This document shows positions 45,057 through 54,638 of a stretch of DNA of 64,000 bases, piece by piece. This DNA comes from Ruminococcus sp. JC304. GTDB taxonomy: Bacteria; Bacillota; Clostridia; Lachnospirales; Lachnospiraceae. Every line of letters starts with the position of its first letter. Position 1 is the stretch's first letter. The position numbers were made by a program, and so were the translations under genes. Under the pieces are notes generated by a model. The model ran no database searches. It saw only the letters and a list, made by a program, of their open reading frames with translations, and was not told the DNA's origin. The DNA is taken from positions 2,016,066 to 2,080,065 of the forward strand of contig HE978651.1 of NCBI GenBank assembly GCA_000285855.2, written 5' to 3'.

Positions 45057-45750
45057 ATTTTTCCAATGCGGTTAAAATCACCCGCTTTTCCTCTCTTACT
45101 TCTTCCAGCCGCTGTCCCGGATCCGGTGCATTCTGCAGCTTTTCCAGAATCCTGTCCCGAATCCGAAGTTCTCTTTTCAGATATTCTCCAAGAACAGGAT
45201 CCCGACGCTCCAGGAGCATTCCGCCAAACCATTCTGACAACGTGTAGGGTGTACCAGGCAGGAAATTCTCTTTTTCTCCATGAACCGCTTTCATCATAGG
45301 ATAAAACTTTCCATCTTCCCGGATAATCCTTTCCTCTTCAATCCTCCAACCTTCCATCTTCAGAAATCTCCGAAAATGAGGGATATCCGACTGTGGCTGA
45401 AGTACCATCTCCTGAAAACTTTCCCGTACAGTTCTGCCTTCTGTGAGGATCCGCTCCATCAGTGGACCTCCCATCCCGGCAATCACCAGCGTATCGCCCT
45501 CATCTGTTCCAAGAGCTGCAAGACCATCCGAAAGTCTGGTCTCTATGTATTCTCCCAATCCATATTGTGTAATATGTTCCTCTGCCCTGGAAAGAGGCCC
45601 CGGTCTCACATCCATGGCAATCGCACTGGGGATCATATGGTTCAAATATAAATATACGGGTAAATATCCATGGTCACATCCAACATCTACCAGTCTGTTT
45701 CCCCTGGTCACCAGGCCTGCCACTGCAGACAAACGTTTCGAAAGCTGCAT
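45043..45750 (-). CDS. trmK: tRNA (adenine(22)-N1)-methyltransferase
   Basis: Methylates A22 of tRNAs using S-adenosylmethionine. The 235-aa Rossmann methyltransferase has motif I VDVGCDHGYLPVYL (about residue 22), the acidic loop AMDVRPGPL and the TrmK signature VIAGMGGPLM (about residue 90). It lies ten bases after rpoD and overlaps the nif3-like gene, an arrangement conserved in Firmicutes. Confidence 0.94.
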   Translation of the reverse strand: MQLSKRLSAVAGLVTRGNRLVDVGCDHGYLPVYLYLNHMIPSAIAMDVRPGPLSRAEEHITQYGLGEYIETRLSDGLAALGTDEGDTLVIAGMGGPLMERILTEGRTVRESFQEMVLQPQSDIPHFRRFLKMEGWRIEEERIIREDGKFYPMMKAVHGEKENFLPGTPYTLSEWFGGMLLERRDPVLGEYLKRELRIRDRILEKLQNAPDPGQRLEEVREEKRVILTALEKYESI

Positions 45751-45760
45751 AACAGGCTCC

Positions 45761-46888
45761 TTAATCCAGGTAATCCTTCAGCTTGCGGCTGCGGCTTGGA
45801 TGGCGAAGCTTTCTCAGAGCCTTTGCCTCAATCTGGCGGATACGTTCTCTTGTTACATTAAATTCCTTTCCAACCTCTTCCAGTGTTCTGGCACGTCCAT
45901 CATCAAGACCAAAACGCAGGCGGAGCACCTTCTGTTCTCTGTCTGTAAGAGTACTTAAAACCTCCACCAGCTGCTCCTTCAGCAAGGTAAATGCTGCAGC
46001 ATCTGCAGGTACCGGAACATTATCATCCTGAATAAAATCTCCCAGATGGCTGTCTTCCTCTTCACCGATAGGTGTTTCCAGAGATACCGGTTCCTGAGAG
46101 ATCTTCAGGATCTCACGGACTCTCTCTACAGACATATCCATCTTGTCCGCAATTTCCTCCGGCGTAGGTTCACGTCCAAGTTCCTGAAGCAGCTGACGGG
46201 AAACGCGAATCAGCTTGTTGATGGTCTCGACCATATGCACCGGAATACGGATCGTACGTGCCTGATCTGCAATCGCTCTTGTGATCGCCTGGCGGATCCA
46301 CCATGTGGCATAAGTACTGAACTTATACCCTTTACGATAGTCAAACTTCTCAACTGCTTTGATCAGACCCAGATTTCCCTCCTGGATCAGATCCAGGAAT
46401 AACATTCCACGTCCCACATATCTTTTGGCAATGCTGACTACCAGACGTAAGTTGGCCTCTGCCAGACGTTTCTTGGCAGCCTCATCTCCATTTTCCATTC
46501 TCTTGGCCAATTCAATTTCTTCCTCTGCAGAAAGAAGAGGCACTTTACCAATTTCCTTCAGATACATGCGGACCGGATCCTCAATACTGACACCTTCCGG
46601 AACAGAAAGGTCAATCTTGTCCAATTCGATCTCGTCTTCCTCGTCCAGCTTATCAATATCACCGTCGTCATCCAGGATCATGTCATCCGCATTACCATCT
46701 GTAATCCTAAGTACATCCACACCGCTGGCTTCCAGAAAATCAAAAACTTTTTCCATCTGTTCTACTTCCAAAGGCTGATCCTTAAAAAAGTCACTGATTT
46801 CCTGATATTCCAGAACATTCTTTTTCTTTTTTGCCAGTTCCAGAAGTTCTACCAGTTTCTCGCTGAATTTACCCATATTCATTTCCAT
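45761..46888 (-). CDS. rpoD: Primary sigma factor RpoD (sigma-A)
   Basis: Directs RNA polymerase to housekeeping promoters. The 375-aa protein has region 1.1 at the N-terminus, an acidic stretch (about 65-95), region 1.2 ([16 protein letters not shown]), region 2 with [25 protein letters not shown] and [14 protein letters not shown], region 3, and the region 4 helix-turn-helix ([25 protein letters not shown]). Short, it lacks the large insert of proteobacterial sigma-70. It follows dnaG in the conserved dgt-dnaG-rpoD operon. Confidence 0.98.
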   Translation of the reverse strand: MEMNMGKFSEKLVELLELAKKKKNVLEYQEISDFFKDQPLEVEQMEKVFDFLEASGVDVLRITDGNADDMILDDDGDIDKLDEEDEIELDKIDLSVPEGVSIEDPVRMYLKEIGKVPLLSAEEEIELAKRMENGDEAAKKRLAEANLRLVVSIAKRYVGRGMLFLDLIQEGNLGLIKAVEKFDYRKGYKFSTYATWWIRQAITRAIADQARTIRIPVHMVETINKLIRVSRQLLQELGREPTPEEIADKMDMSVERVREILKISQEPVSLETPIGEEEDSHLGDFIQDDNVPVPADAAAFTLLKEQLVEVLSTLTDREQKVLRLRFGLDDGRARTLEEVGKEFNVTRERIRQIEAKALRKLRHPSRSRKLKDYLD

Positions 46889-46927
46889 ATGTGCTCTATA
46901 CCTCCATATAGTGTTTATATTTTATCC

Positions 46928-48721
46928 TTATTCAAAAGAAATATGCAATTGCTGCCGCTTTCTTCGCAGATCCTCAAGATCCTTTTTGGCTTTTACAAAC
47001 TCCTGCAGGCCTTTCATATCTGCAGGGTCCAATGTTTTGTTCTTCTCCTTCAGGCTCTCATCTCTGATGCGAAGCACCGCATCTGAAAAAGCTCTGTTCT
47101 GCTCCTCAGGTGTCTCAAGGTGGATCGTGGCATTAAAAAGAGAAGAAACCTCCCTCTGCTCCTCGCTATCAATAAAAGCATTCATCAGTCTGGCAGGATT
47201 CACATCTCCCTCCTCATACTGCTGATAAAGCATCTCTGCCACCTTCCTGTAAAGAGGCACTACAAAGTCCGATGGCTGAATATACCTGATTACAGTATCA
47301 AAAATACCCGGATAAGTGACCAGCCAGGTCAGCATCAGTTTCTGTGCCTTCTCGCTGGCACTGTCCTTTTTCTTCGGCTGTGCTCCTGTAGTTTTGGGCT
47401 GTATCCGCTGTTCTGCAGGAGTTCCCCTTAATGCCAGAGTATTCACACGCTTCCTCAGATCCTCCACGCTGATTCCGTAGCCTCTGTAATCCTTCACAAT
47501 TGCTTCTATGTACAGATTCCGCTCCAGTTCATCCGAAAGCTCCAGAAGCATCTGTGCACACCGCTCAAAGAAACGGTTCTGTCCCTGGGGTTCCTCCATT
47601 GTGAACTCCTTCTGAGCCATATGAATCCGAAACATAAAGCTGTCCATAGCCTGTTCCAGCCGTTTCTCGAATTCCTCACCGCCAAGGGCTTTAATAAATT
47701 CATCCGGATCTTTGTGCGGTTTTAAACTGACCACCCTGGAGGTAATCCCAGCTTCCCTCAGAATAGGAATTGCACGAAGAGCAGCTCTGACGCCAGCGTC
47801 ATCACTGTCATACAATAACAAAACCTCCTGCGTGTATCTTTTCAGCAGACTGGCATGTCCTGACGTAAGAGCCGTTCCCAGCGAAGCCACCGCATTGGTA
47901 AAGCCAGCCTGGTGCATGGAGATCACATCCATGTAGCCTTCACACAGGATCAGATAATTCTTCCTAGTAGTTCTGGCTATATTCAAACCATACAAATTCC
48001 TGCTCTTGTCAAAAATCTTCGTTTCCGGAGAATTCAGGTATTTTGGCTTTCCATCGCCCATCACACGTCCTCCGAATCCGATCACCCGGTTATTCACATC
48101 CATGATCGGGAAAATAACCCGGTTCCAAAATTTATCATACATCCCATGCCGCTCATCTACATTAAATAATCCAGACTCCCTGAGCAGATCATCGCTGTAA
48201 TTTTTCGACTTCAGAAACTTATACAGATCATCACTGTATTTATCCGAATAACCCAGGCCGAATTTTTTAATTGTATCCTCACTTACCCCTCTGTTAATCA
48301 GATATGTATAAGCCTGACTGCCGTTTTCCCTGCGCAGCTGGTAATAAAAATAACTTGCCGCCAGCTTATTAATCTCCAGGAGAGTAGCTCTTTTCTCAGC
48401 TTTCTCCCTGGCCTCTCTGGAATATTCGATCTTTGGAAGCTGCACTCCCGCCCTGTCTGCAAGATGCTGCAGTGCCTCTCCAAAAGTATAATTCTCATAT
48501 TCCATTACAAAATTATAAACATTTCCTCCTGCCCCACATCCAAAACAGTAATACATCTGCTTAGACGGTGTGACAGAAAAGGACGGTGTCTTCTCATTAT
48601 GAAAAGGACATAAGCCAAAATAAGTATTGCCTCTCCTATTCAGCTTTACATATTGGGATACAACGTCTACAATATCATTTTTCATTCTTACTTCTTCAAT
48701 GATATCATCCGAATAACGCAA
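46928..48721 (-). CDS. dnaG: DNA primase
   Basis: Synthesises RNA primers at the replication fork. The 597-aa protein has the N-terminal zinc-binding domain (CPFHNEKTPSF and YYCFGCGAGG), a TOPRIM core (ILCEGYMDVISMHQAG, LLYDSDDAG) and a C-terminal helicase-binding region. The likely start is TTG at 48721, with AAAGGAGG seven bases upstream and the protein beginning exactly as primases do (RYSDDIIEEVRMKNDIV). It lies between dgt and rpoD. Confidence 0.96.
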   Translation of the reverse strand: MRYSDDIIEEVRMKNDIVDVVSQYVKLNRRGNTYFGLCPFHNEKTPSFSVTPSKQMYYCFGCGAGGNVYNFVMEYENYTFGEALQHLADRAGVQLPKIEYSREAREKAEKRATLLEINKLAASYFYYQLRRENGSQAYTYLINRGVSEDTIKKFGLGYSDKYSDDLYKFLKSKNYSDDLLRESGLFNVDERHGMYDKFWNRVIFPIMDVNNRVIGFGGRVMGDGKPKYLNSPETKIFDKSRNLYGLNIARTTRKNYLILCEGYMDVISMHQAGFTNAVASLGTALTSGHASLLKRYTQEVLLLYDSDDAGVRAALRAIPILREAGITSRVVSLKPHKDPDEFIKALGGEEFEKRLEQAMDSFMFRIHMAQKEFTMEEPQGQNRFFERCAQMLLELSDELERNLYIEAIVKDYRGYGISVEDLRKRVNTLALRGTPAEQRIQPKTTGAQPKKKDSASEKAQKLMLTWLVTYPGIFDTVIRYIQPSDFVVPLYRKVAEMLYQQYEEGDVNPARLMNAFIDSEEQREVSSLFNATIHLETPEEQNRAFSDAVLRIRDESLKEKNKTLDPADMKGLQEFVKAKKDLEDLRRKRQQLHISFE

Positions 48722-48736
48722 GCTTCGTCCTCCTTT

Positions 48737-49744
48737 TTAATAGACTTCCCATGATTTTGGTATGTAAATCTCCCGGAATTTATCCATAGAATACTGATCT
48801 GTCATTCCCGAGAGATAATCACATACGACTTGTGTTTTTTTCTCCCCTTTTGCGATCATTTCTCTGTATTCTGCTGACATAGCTTCCGGATGTTCGATAT
48901 AATATTCATATAATTCTGTCAACATCTTTACTACCTTTTCCTCTTCCTTTCTGGCAAGAGGATTCTCATATACATTGGCAAACATGATCGCTCTAAGTTC
49001 CATCATAGCCTCATAGATCTCTGCTGACATTCTGATCATATCCTGTTCAAAACTATTATCAATTATATCATGAACAAAGGTATTCAGTCTCTCTCTGGTA
49101 GTATATCCGAGAAGCATCCGTAAGGTAATCGGAATATCATCTTCCGATATGATCCCAGCTCTCTGTGCATCATCCATATCATGATGAATATACGCAATTT
49201 TGTCAGAAAGACGCACAATCTGTCCTTCCAGAGTAGAGGGATTCCCACTGGTGCGATGATTCAGGATTCCATCAATTACCTCCCAGGTAAGGTTCAGCCC
49301 TTCTCCGTTTTTCTCTAACACCTGTGCCACACGAACACTCTGTTTATAATGGGCAAAACCATCAGGATTCACTCTGTCGAGTGCTCTCTCACCGGCATGT
49401 CCGAAAGGAGTATGACCAAGATCATGGCCAAGCGCAATGGCTTCTACAAGGTCCTCATTCAGACTTAATGCTTTTGCTATAGTTCTGGCAATCTGTGACA
49501 CTTCAAGAGTATGAGTCATCCTGGTTCTGTAATGATCTCCCTGAGGTGCCAGAAAAACCTGTGTCTTATCCTTCATCCTGCGAAAAGCCTTACAATGAAG
49601 AATTCTGTCTCTATCTCTCTGATAAACGGTTCGTACATCACATTCCTCTTCCTGCCGTTCCCTGCCTTTGGAATGAAGGCTGTGGGCAGCATAAGGACTT
49701 AGCTGTTTCAGTTCTCTTTGTTCCATGCTCTCTCTGATATTCAT
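48737..49744 (-). CDS. dgt: Deoxyguanosinetriphosphate triphosphohydrolase-like HD protein
   Basis: Hydrolyses dNTPs to deoxynucleosides and triphosphate. The 335-aa HD-domain protein has the metal ligands in THTLEVSQIAR (His), GHDLGHTPFGHAGE (HD pair, about residue 105) and the downstream Asp in LSDKIAYIHHDMDD. The ATG at 49744 has GGAGG nine bases upstream; the longer frame adds a spurious hydrophobic leader. It is first in the dgt-dnaG-rpoD-trmK-nif3 operon. Confidence 0.94.
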   Translation of the reverse strand: MNIRESMEQRELKQLSPYAAHSLHSKGRERQEEECDVRTVYQRDRDRILHCKAFRRMKDKTQVFLAPQGDHYRTRMTHTLEVSQIARTIAKALSLNEDLVEAIALGHDLGHTPFGHAGERALDRVNPDGFAHYKQSVRVAQVLEKNGEGLNLTWEVIDGILNHRTSGNPSTLEGQIVRLSDKIAYIHHDMDDAQRAGIISEDDIPITLRMLLGYTTRERLNTFVHDIIDNSFEQDMIRMSAEIYEAMMELRAIMFANVYENPLARKEEEKVVKMLTELYEYYIEHPEAMSAEYREMIAKGEKKTQVVCDYLSGMTDQYSMDKFREIYIPKSWEVY

Positions 49745-49869
49745 CGGCAATTCCTCCACCAATAACAGCAATGACAAAATACCTCTTATTAAGTATATTC
49801 TACACAAAATTTCAAATTCCTCTTTTTTTCAAAAAAATATTGAAATTTTTTATTTTTTAATAAAAGGTG

Positions 49870-49898
49870 TTGACATGATGCATTTCATTTGATATAGT
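49870..49898 (+). promoter_or_regulatory. tRNA-Leu promoter
   Basis: Perfect TTGACA (49870-49875), 17-base spacer, TATAGT (49893-49898), 47 bases before the tRNA. Confidence 0.85.
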
Positions 49899-49945
49899 AT
49901 CAGATGTCGCGAGGGAGAACATAAAGAATCCCACGAATGCGATAT

Positions 49946-50030
49946 GCGGAAGTGTCGGAACTGGCAGACGAGCAAGACTAAGGATCTTGTAAGCATTGCG
50001 CTTGTGTGGGTTCAAGTCCCATCTTCCGCA
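49946..50030 (+). tRNA. tRNA-Leu (anticodon AAG)
   Basis: An 85-base class II tRNA. The acceptor pair is GCGGAAG/CTTCCGC with discriminator A, and the anticodon arm is CAAGA-CTAAGGA-TCTTG with anticodon AAG. A long variable arm (around TAAGCATTGCGCTTGTG) and T-arm GGGTTCAAGTCCC follow. CCA is not encoded. Promoter and terminator flank it closely. Confidence 0.95.
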
Positions 50031-50038
50031 TTTTGACC

Positions 50039-50069
50039 AAAGAACTGCAGGATATGCAGTTCTTTTTTT
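50039..50069 (+). terminator. Terminator after tRNA-Leu
   Basis: Arms AAAGAACTGCA / TGCAGTTCTTT around a five-base loop, followed by TTTTT. Confidence 0.88.
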
Positions 50070-50085
50070 GTAAAAGTATTTAAAA

Positions 50086-50142
50086 ACAAAAAAACCTGTC
50101 AGCAGAAAGCTCTGTTGCATTTCCTGCTGACAGGTTTTTTTG
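50086..50142. terminator. Bidirectional terminator before the EAL gene stop
   Basis: Arms AACCTGTCAGCAG (50093-50105) and CTGCTGACAGGTT (50124-50136) with A- and T-runs on the two sides. It ends the minus-strand phosphodiesterase gene and backs up the tRNA terminator. Confidence 0.85.
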
Positions 50143-50155
50143 TTATTCTGTCCAT

Positions 50156-53083
50156 TTATAAATTTTCTTTTGTTTCTTTTCTGAGCAATTCTGTATACTC
50201 TTCTTCCCTCATAGGTCTGGCATAAAAATATCCCTGGGCCTTATTGCAGCCGTATCCCTGAAGCATTGCCTTCTGCTGTTCCGTCTCCACACCTTCCGCA
50301 ATAATGGAAAGCTTCATATGATTCCCCATAGTAATGATCATATGCAGAATTTCTTCTGCTCTTTCATAAGGATCTGCTGCACTTAAAAAACGCATATCCA
50401 GTTTGATCTCATCAATAGGAGCTTCTTTCAGCATATTCAGAGAAGAATATCCACTCCCAAAATCATCCATGAGAACACGGAATCCTCCCTGACGAAGCTT
50501 TTCCACAACTGAAAAGATCATTTCTGAGTCAGTGGCATATGCAGTCTCTGTTATCTCCAGCTCCAGATATTTTTTTGGAATGTGATAGCGTTCTGCAATT
50601 TCGCAAAGAGTCTGAAACAATTTCGGGTTATAGAACCCTACCCTGGATAAATTTACAGACACAGGATACAGAGGAATCCCCTCATCCATACATTTTTTCA
50701 GAAAAATACAGGTCTCCTCATAAATGTAGAGATCCACTTTTGCAATATATCCGTTTTTCTCCAATACCGGAATAAAAATCCCCGGAGAAAGCAATCCCTT
50801 TTCCGGATGCTCCCAGCGAACCAATGCCTCCGCCCCGATAATACGATCAGTACGCATATCATACTTTGGCTGAAAAAATGCCTTAAACTGCTTTTCCTTA
50901 AGAGCATCACCCAACTCATTAATGATCATCTGTTCCTGGATCAATTTCTTTCTGTGTGTATCATCATATACAGCAATCTGAGCCATATGATTCTTTTTAA
51001 TACTCTCCGCTGCCAGATGAGCCCGGTCACACATGATTCTCAGACTCTTAGATCTGTCCCGTATTTCATAAATCCCGGCAGAAATCTCCACAGTAGTCTT
51101 CAGATAATAATCCTTGATCCGATCACAAAAACGTTTCATCTGTGCCTGTATCCTGTCCTCACTCTCCAATGTCAGGATCACAAAATGATCCGCCTCATAT
51201 CTGCAGCTGATAATATCTATCCTTCCAAAATTCTTCTCCAGTTCCCGGCCGATGAACTTCAGAAACTCATCACCTGCATCCTCACCAAACAAATCATTGA
51301 CCAGCTTAAAATTCTCAATATTGATATAGAGAATTCTGGCATCTGCCTCCGAATGTTCCTCCAGAAATTCACTGCCTCTCCGGTAAAATCCTTCCTTATT
51401 CAGAAGTCCCGTCAGTTCATCCGTCTCCATCCTGCTGCGGTATGCTTCCTGCGCTGCAGCCTCCACCTGCATCTGGGTTCTGTGCCGATTATTGGCAATT
51501 ACAATCACAGTCAATGCCACTAGAAAAATCAGGATACATATCATCTGATATTTATATTTCCCCAGTAATTCCCATATAGAAAAAGTTTTCATCAGATTTA
51601 TGGAATACTGCCTGATAATATTCTCCTTATCCTGGCTGCTTAGGCTTCCAATACTTTTATTGATAACAGAAACCAGATTCGGATCTACATTATCTGCATA
51701 TATCATACAGGTCTCTGCCTTGGTATAAACAATTCCTGACAATGCAAGATTATGGTACTTTTCATCCTGCAGATAATAAGATGCCGCATAGCCGTCCACA
51801 ACGGCCATGTCTGCCTTTTTATTTACCACCGCATCCAAAATCGCCTGGGGAGAATCACAGTAAATCGCTTTATGGGAAAATCCTCCCTCCGGTCTCAGGC
51901 TTTTATATTTCTCAAATATGTTATTTATAGAAACGATTGGCATCTCCAGAGTATTGATATCTACTCCCCGCTCTGCTACAATCTGAAATTCTCTCGTAAA
52001 AAAACTACCTGTAAGATGAACTCCAGGATCATCAATCATTTCCTGACAACCGGTAATTCCGGCTATAAAATCATAGTTTCCACTTTGTGCTGCCTCTATC
52101 GGATCTGTATCTGAAGAAAGACTTTTAAGTTCAAAAGGAATCCCGCTGATCTCACTGAATTTTTCCAGAAGTGCTATATAAATTCCGTCCAGTTTTCCTG
52201 TTTCTTTATCTATATACACTAATGGCGGTTGATCACCAATACACCCTATTTTTATCGGTGCTCTGACGCTTTTGATGTATTCAGTTTCTTCCTTGGTAAA
52301 AAGAGGCTTGGAATTCCTGTTTCTATCCATAAAATACTGTTCTGTAAGCTGCTCCCTAAGATCCGGCACTTCTGACTCTAGCTGCTCAAGAGCATTATTT
52401 ACCCCATTCATGACCTCTGTATTTCCCTTTGTTGCCATGATATACATAGGTGCAGCCCCAAATTTGTCCACAATCTTAAGTGAATCGTGTCTGGAGATAC
52501 TTCCCACCAGGATCATATCCACTTTCTTCTGCTCAAGGGCCTCTATCTGATCCTGTTCAGATTTATAATATTTCTCCAGACAATGGAATTTTTTTTCGCC
52601 CTGGCGCTGCTCAAACTCTTCGTTCTGATAGCTGCCTCTCAGCAGTCCCACTGTTTTACCATTCATATGCTCATAATCCTGAAAATAAATATCTTCATTA
52701 TCCTCAGATGTATAAAGCACTGTCTGTTCTGTGCCGATAGGCATACAGGAGAACTCATAATCTTTCTCCCTGTCCTTTGTTTTCTGCGCATTACAGATCA
52801 GATCTACCTTTCCACATTTCAGATCCTCCAACTGATCTTCCCAGGATTCATTGATATATTCATACTTCCAACCGGTATACTGAGATATCTTATTCAGATA
52901 TTCTACTCCATATCCTTTGTAAACTCCGCTGCTGCTTTTATTAATAAAATCAGCAGCCTCACGATATGCCACCCGTATTGTCTTTGTTCCTGTTTCCGAC
53001 TGTGCCCAGACCGGAACGATCAGTCCCAGAAGTAATACAAACAGAAAGCCGATCACCATTATATTTTTCTTCTTACCACTCAT
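50156..53083 (-). CDS. Membrane c-di-GMP phosphodiesterase with two solute-binding sensor domains
   Basis: A 975-aa receptor. A signal peptide (about 8-28) precedes two tandem periplasmic solute-binding-type (PBPb) domains (about 36-260 and 272-500), then one membrane helix (about 515-535), a GGDEF domain (about 554-700) and an EAL domain (about 735-970). The GGDEF active site reads RYEADHF, so cyclase activity is probably lost. The EAL side is intact: EALVRW, LELEITETA, DDFGSGYSS, KLDMRFL and IAEGVET. It should therefore degrade c-di-GMP in response to an extracellular small solute, possibly an amino acid. ATG 53083 has AGGT upstream. It is monocistronic. Confidence 0.9.
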   Translation of the reverse strand: MSGKKKNIMVIGFLFVLLLGLIVPVWAQSETGTKTIRVAYREAADFINKSSSGVYKGYGVEYLNKISQYTGWKYEYINESWEDQLEDLKCGKVDLICNAQKTKDREKDYEFSCMPIGTEQTVLYTSEDNEDIYFQDYEHMNGKTVGLLRGSYQNEEFEQRQGEKKFHCLEKYYKSEQDQIEALEQKKVDMILVGSISRHDSLKIVDKFGAAPMYIMATKGNTEVMNGVNNALEQLESEVPDLREQLTEQYFMDRNRNSKPLFTKEETEYIKSVRAPIKIGCIGDQPPLVYIDKETGKLDGIYIALLEKFSEISGIPFELKSLSSDTDPIEAAQSGNYDFIAGITGCQEMIDDPGVHLTGSFFTREFQIVAERGVDINTLEMPIVSINNIFEKYKSLRPEGGFSHKAIYCDSPQAILDAVVNKKADMAVVDGYAASYYLQDEKYHNLALSGIVYTKAETCMIYADNVDPNLVSVINKSIGSLSSQDKENIIRQYSINLMKTFSIWELLGKYKYQMICILIFLVALTVIVIANNRHRTQMQVEAAAQEAYRSRMETDELTGLLNKEGFYRRGSEFLEEHSEADARILYINIENFKLVNDLFGEDAGDEFLKFIGRELEKNFGRIDIISCRYEADHFVILTLESEDRIQAQMKRFCDRIKDYYLKTTVEISAGIYEIRDRSKSLRIMCDRAHLAAESIKKNHMAQIAVYDDTHRKKLIQEQMIINELGDALKEKQFKAFFQPKYDMRTDRIIGAEALVRWEHPEKGLLSPGIFIPVLEKNGYIAKVDLYIYEETCIFLKKCMDEGIPLYPVSVNLSRVGFYNPKLFQTLCEIAERYHIPKKYLELEITETAYATDSEMIFSVVEKLRQGGFRVLMDDFGSGYSSLNMLKEAPIDEIKLDMRFLSAADPYERAEEILHMIITMGNHMKLSIIAEGVETEQQKAMLQGYGCNKAQGYFYARPMREEEYTELLRKETKENL

Positions 53084-53107
53084 CTATTGTACCTCGCATC
53101 TCAGTCG

Positions 53108-53136
53108 ATTATAACATAACAGACTGAAAAAAGCCA
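53108..53136 (-). promoter_or_regulatory. Promoter of the EAL phosphodiesterase gene
   Basis: Perfect TATAAT (53113-53108) preceded at 17 bases by a poor -35, TGGCTT (53136-53131), on the minus strand. Confidence 0.5.
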
Positions 53137-53200
53137 TCTGTCTCTGCTGCGAATTTTTCTTTTTTTTATTTCTCCGGACTCCCATACCCATGACTCAGTT

Positions 53201-53292
53201 CAAGCGAATGTTCGCAACCCCCGCAGGGAACTTACTTGATTCAGGTCAAGCGGATATTCGCAATCCGCTTCGCTACTTGCTTCAGTTAAGTT
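53201..53292. repeat. Imperfect 46-bp tandem repeat at the sleC 3' end
   Basis: Two copies (53201-53246 and 53247-53292) begin CAAGCGAATGTTCGCAA and CAAGCGGATATTCGCAA. Each forms a small hairpin (GCGAATGTTCGC; AGCGGAT...ATCCGCT). The second copy overlaps the sleC stop codon. Confidence 0.55.
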
Positions 53293-54553
53293 CAGCAATC
53301 CTGCTTACCGCTACATAGATTTCCTGGATTTTATACCATGTGAGATAATCTACAATCCCTGTTTCTCCCAAACCAAAAATGCCTTGAAAAATACGAACTG
53401 CATTTTGGGTTTCCTTACCGTATATTCCATCCACCGTCACTTTTGGAAGTGCCGGATAAGCATCCGCTATCGCATTCAGCTGTTCCTGGATCTGTGTCAC
53501 CTTACTGCCAGATACGCCCAAAGTCAGGTCAAATCCCGGCCAGGATGCAGGGACACCTGAAACAGCCTCTGCCACATTGATATACATATCATTTCCATAA
53601 AATGCTCTCAGTATCTCAATAGCAGAATATCCCTGATCCCCCAGCGCTTTACTTCCCCATTGCGTCATCCACCCTCTGTTACGGCACTGAACCTGTTTTC
53701 CATCACAATACTGTGTCAGGATCGGCTGCCTTACATTTGGTCTGGAAAGGTAATTTTCAAAAAGCTCATCCACGATCCGGTCAATACTGTCAAAGATATT
53801 CCTGCCACGAATCCATTTATGATCATAGGCAGTAGACGAAGTAATCGTATAATCCTTGCCTTTATTCCGGTACCACTCCGTATAAACCCGGTTTAATGTA
53901 AAGGACATAATTGCCAGAACATTAGCCCTTATCGTATCCTCCGGCCATGTTGCATAAATTTCACTGCTGGCCACATTTTTGATATAATCTTTATATCTCA
54001 CATAGTAATTTTCTGCTGAAGTATCTCCCACCGGACCGTCATGTACGATCACATATTCCGGCACTACAACTTTACTTAGCACAATCTCCCCTGTCTCATT
54101 CATCGGTTTGATCTCCGCTTCCTCAATCTTTGGCGGATATTCATAAAACAATGTATGAGGCGGAATTACGATCCGTTGGTATTCTTCCGAAACAGATCTG
54201 GCAGCAAGCATCACTGGCTGACTGGACAGCACCTGTGGAAGTACCTCACTTCCAGCCACTTCCTCAGACTCGAACCCTTCTGCATCAATCTGTATTGTAT
54301 ATTCCGCATATGGTTGCTGTTCCACCGGTTCCATACTGTACTCCAGTGGCGGTGTTTTCAAATCAATCACAGGTGTCCGTCCTGATGAATTCGTTACCAG
54401 CTCTTCGATCACAGAATCAGGGTCTCCTGTATAAGAAATCTTTACCCGTGCATTCTCCACAGGTCGGTTACTTAACCGATCCACTACCGACACCTGATAC
54501 CGTCCCCTATCCACATTTTCCCGCTGCATCTGTCTATTCTTATCCAAAGCCAT
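53282..54553 (-). CDS. sleC: SleC-like spore cortex-lytic enzyme precursor
   Basis: Predicted lytic transglycosylase that breaks cortex peptidoglycan in germinating spores. The 423-aa protein matches SleC in size and order. It has an N-terminal pre/pro region with a beta-sandwich-like segment (YQVSVVDRLSNRPVENARVKI), a central SpoIID/LytB-like catalytic domain (about 190-335: IRANVLAIMSFTLNRVYTEWY, QCRNRGWMTQWGS) and a C-terminal peptidoglycan-binding domain (VTQIQEQLNAIADAYP, VDGIYGKETQNAVRIFQ). The ATG at 54553 has GGGAG five bases upstream. A sigma-K-like -10 lies 29 bases upstream. In the Clostridia, Csp proteases activate proSleC; none is in the window. Confidence 0.85.
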   Translation of the reverse strand: MALDKNRQMQRENVDRGRYQVSVVDRLSNRPVENARVKISYTGDPDSVIEELVTNSSGRTPVIDLKTPPLEYSMEPVEQQPYAEYTIQIDAEGFESEEVAGSEVLPQVLSSQPVMLAARSVSEEYQRIVIPPHTLFYEYPPKIEEAEIKPMNETGEIVLSKVVVPEYVIVHDGPVGDTSAENYYVRYKDYIKNVASSEIYATWPEDTIRANVLAIMSFTLNRVYTEWYRNKGKDYTITSSTAYDHKWIRGRNIFDSIDRIVDELFENYLSRPNVRQPILTQYCDGKQVQCRNRGWMTQWGSKALGDQGYSAIEILRAFYGNDMYINVAEAVSGVPASWPGFDLTLGVSGSKVTQIQEQLNAIADAYPALPKVTVDGIYGKETQNAVRIFQGIFGLGETGIVDYLTWYKIQEIYVAVSRIAELN

Positions 54554-54581
54554 ACAAACTCCCACAAAACTACTTTCCTGG

Positions 54582-54590
54582 TAGTTTATG
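54582..54590 (-). promoter_or_regulatory. Sigma-K-like -10 element before sleC
   Basis: CATAAACTA on the minus strand fits the sigma-K -10 consensus CATA-N3-TA. The matching -35 is not clear (GC where AC is expected), so this is a suggestion only. Confidence 0.35.
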
Positions 54591-54638
54591 CACCAGAGTT
54601 ATATTTGCCACTGTTATTCTCTCAAATCTACGAACGCA

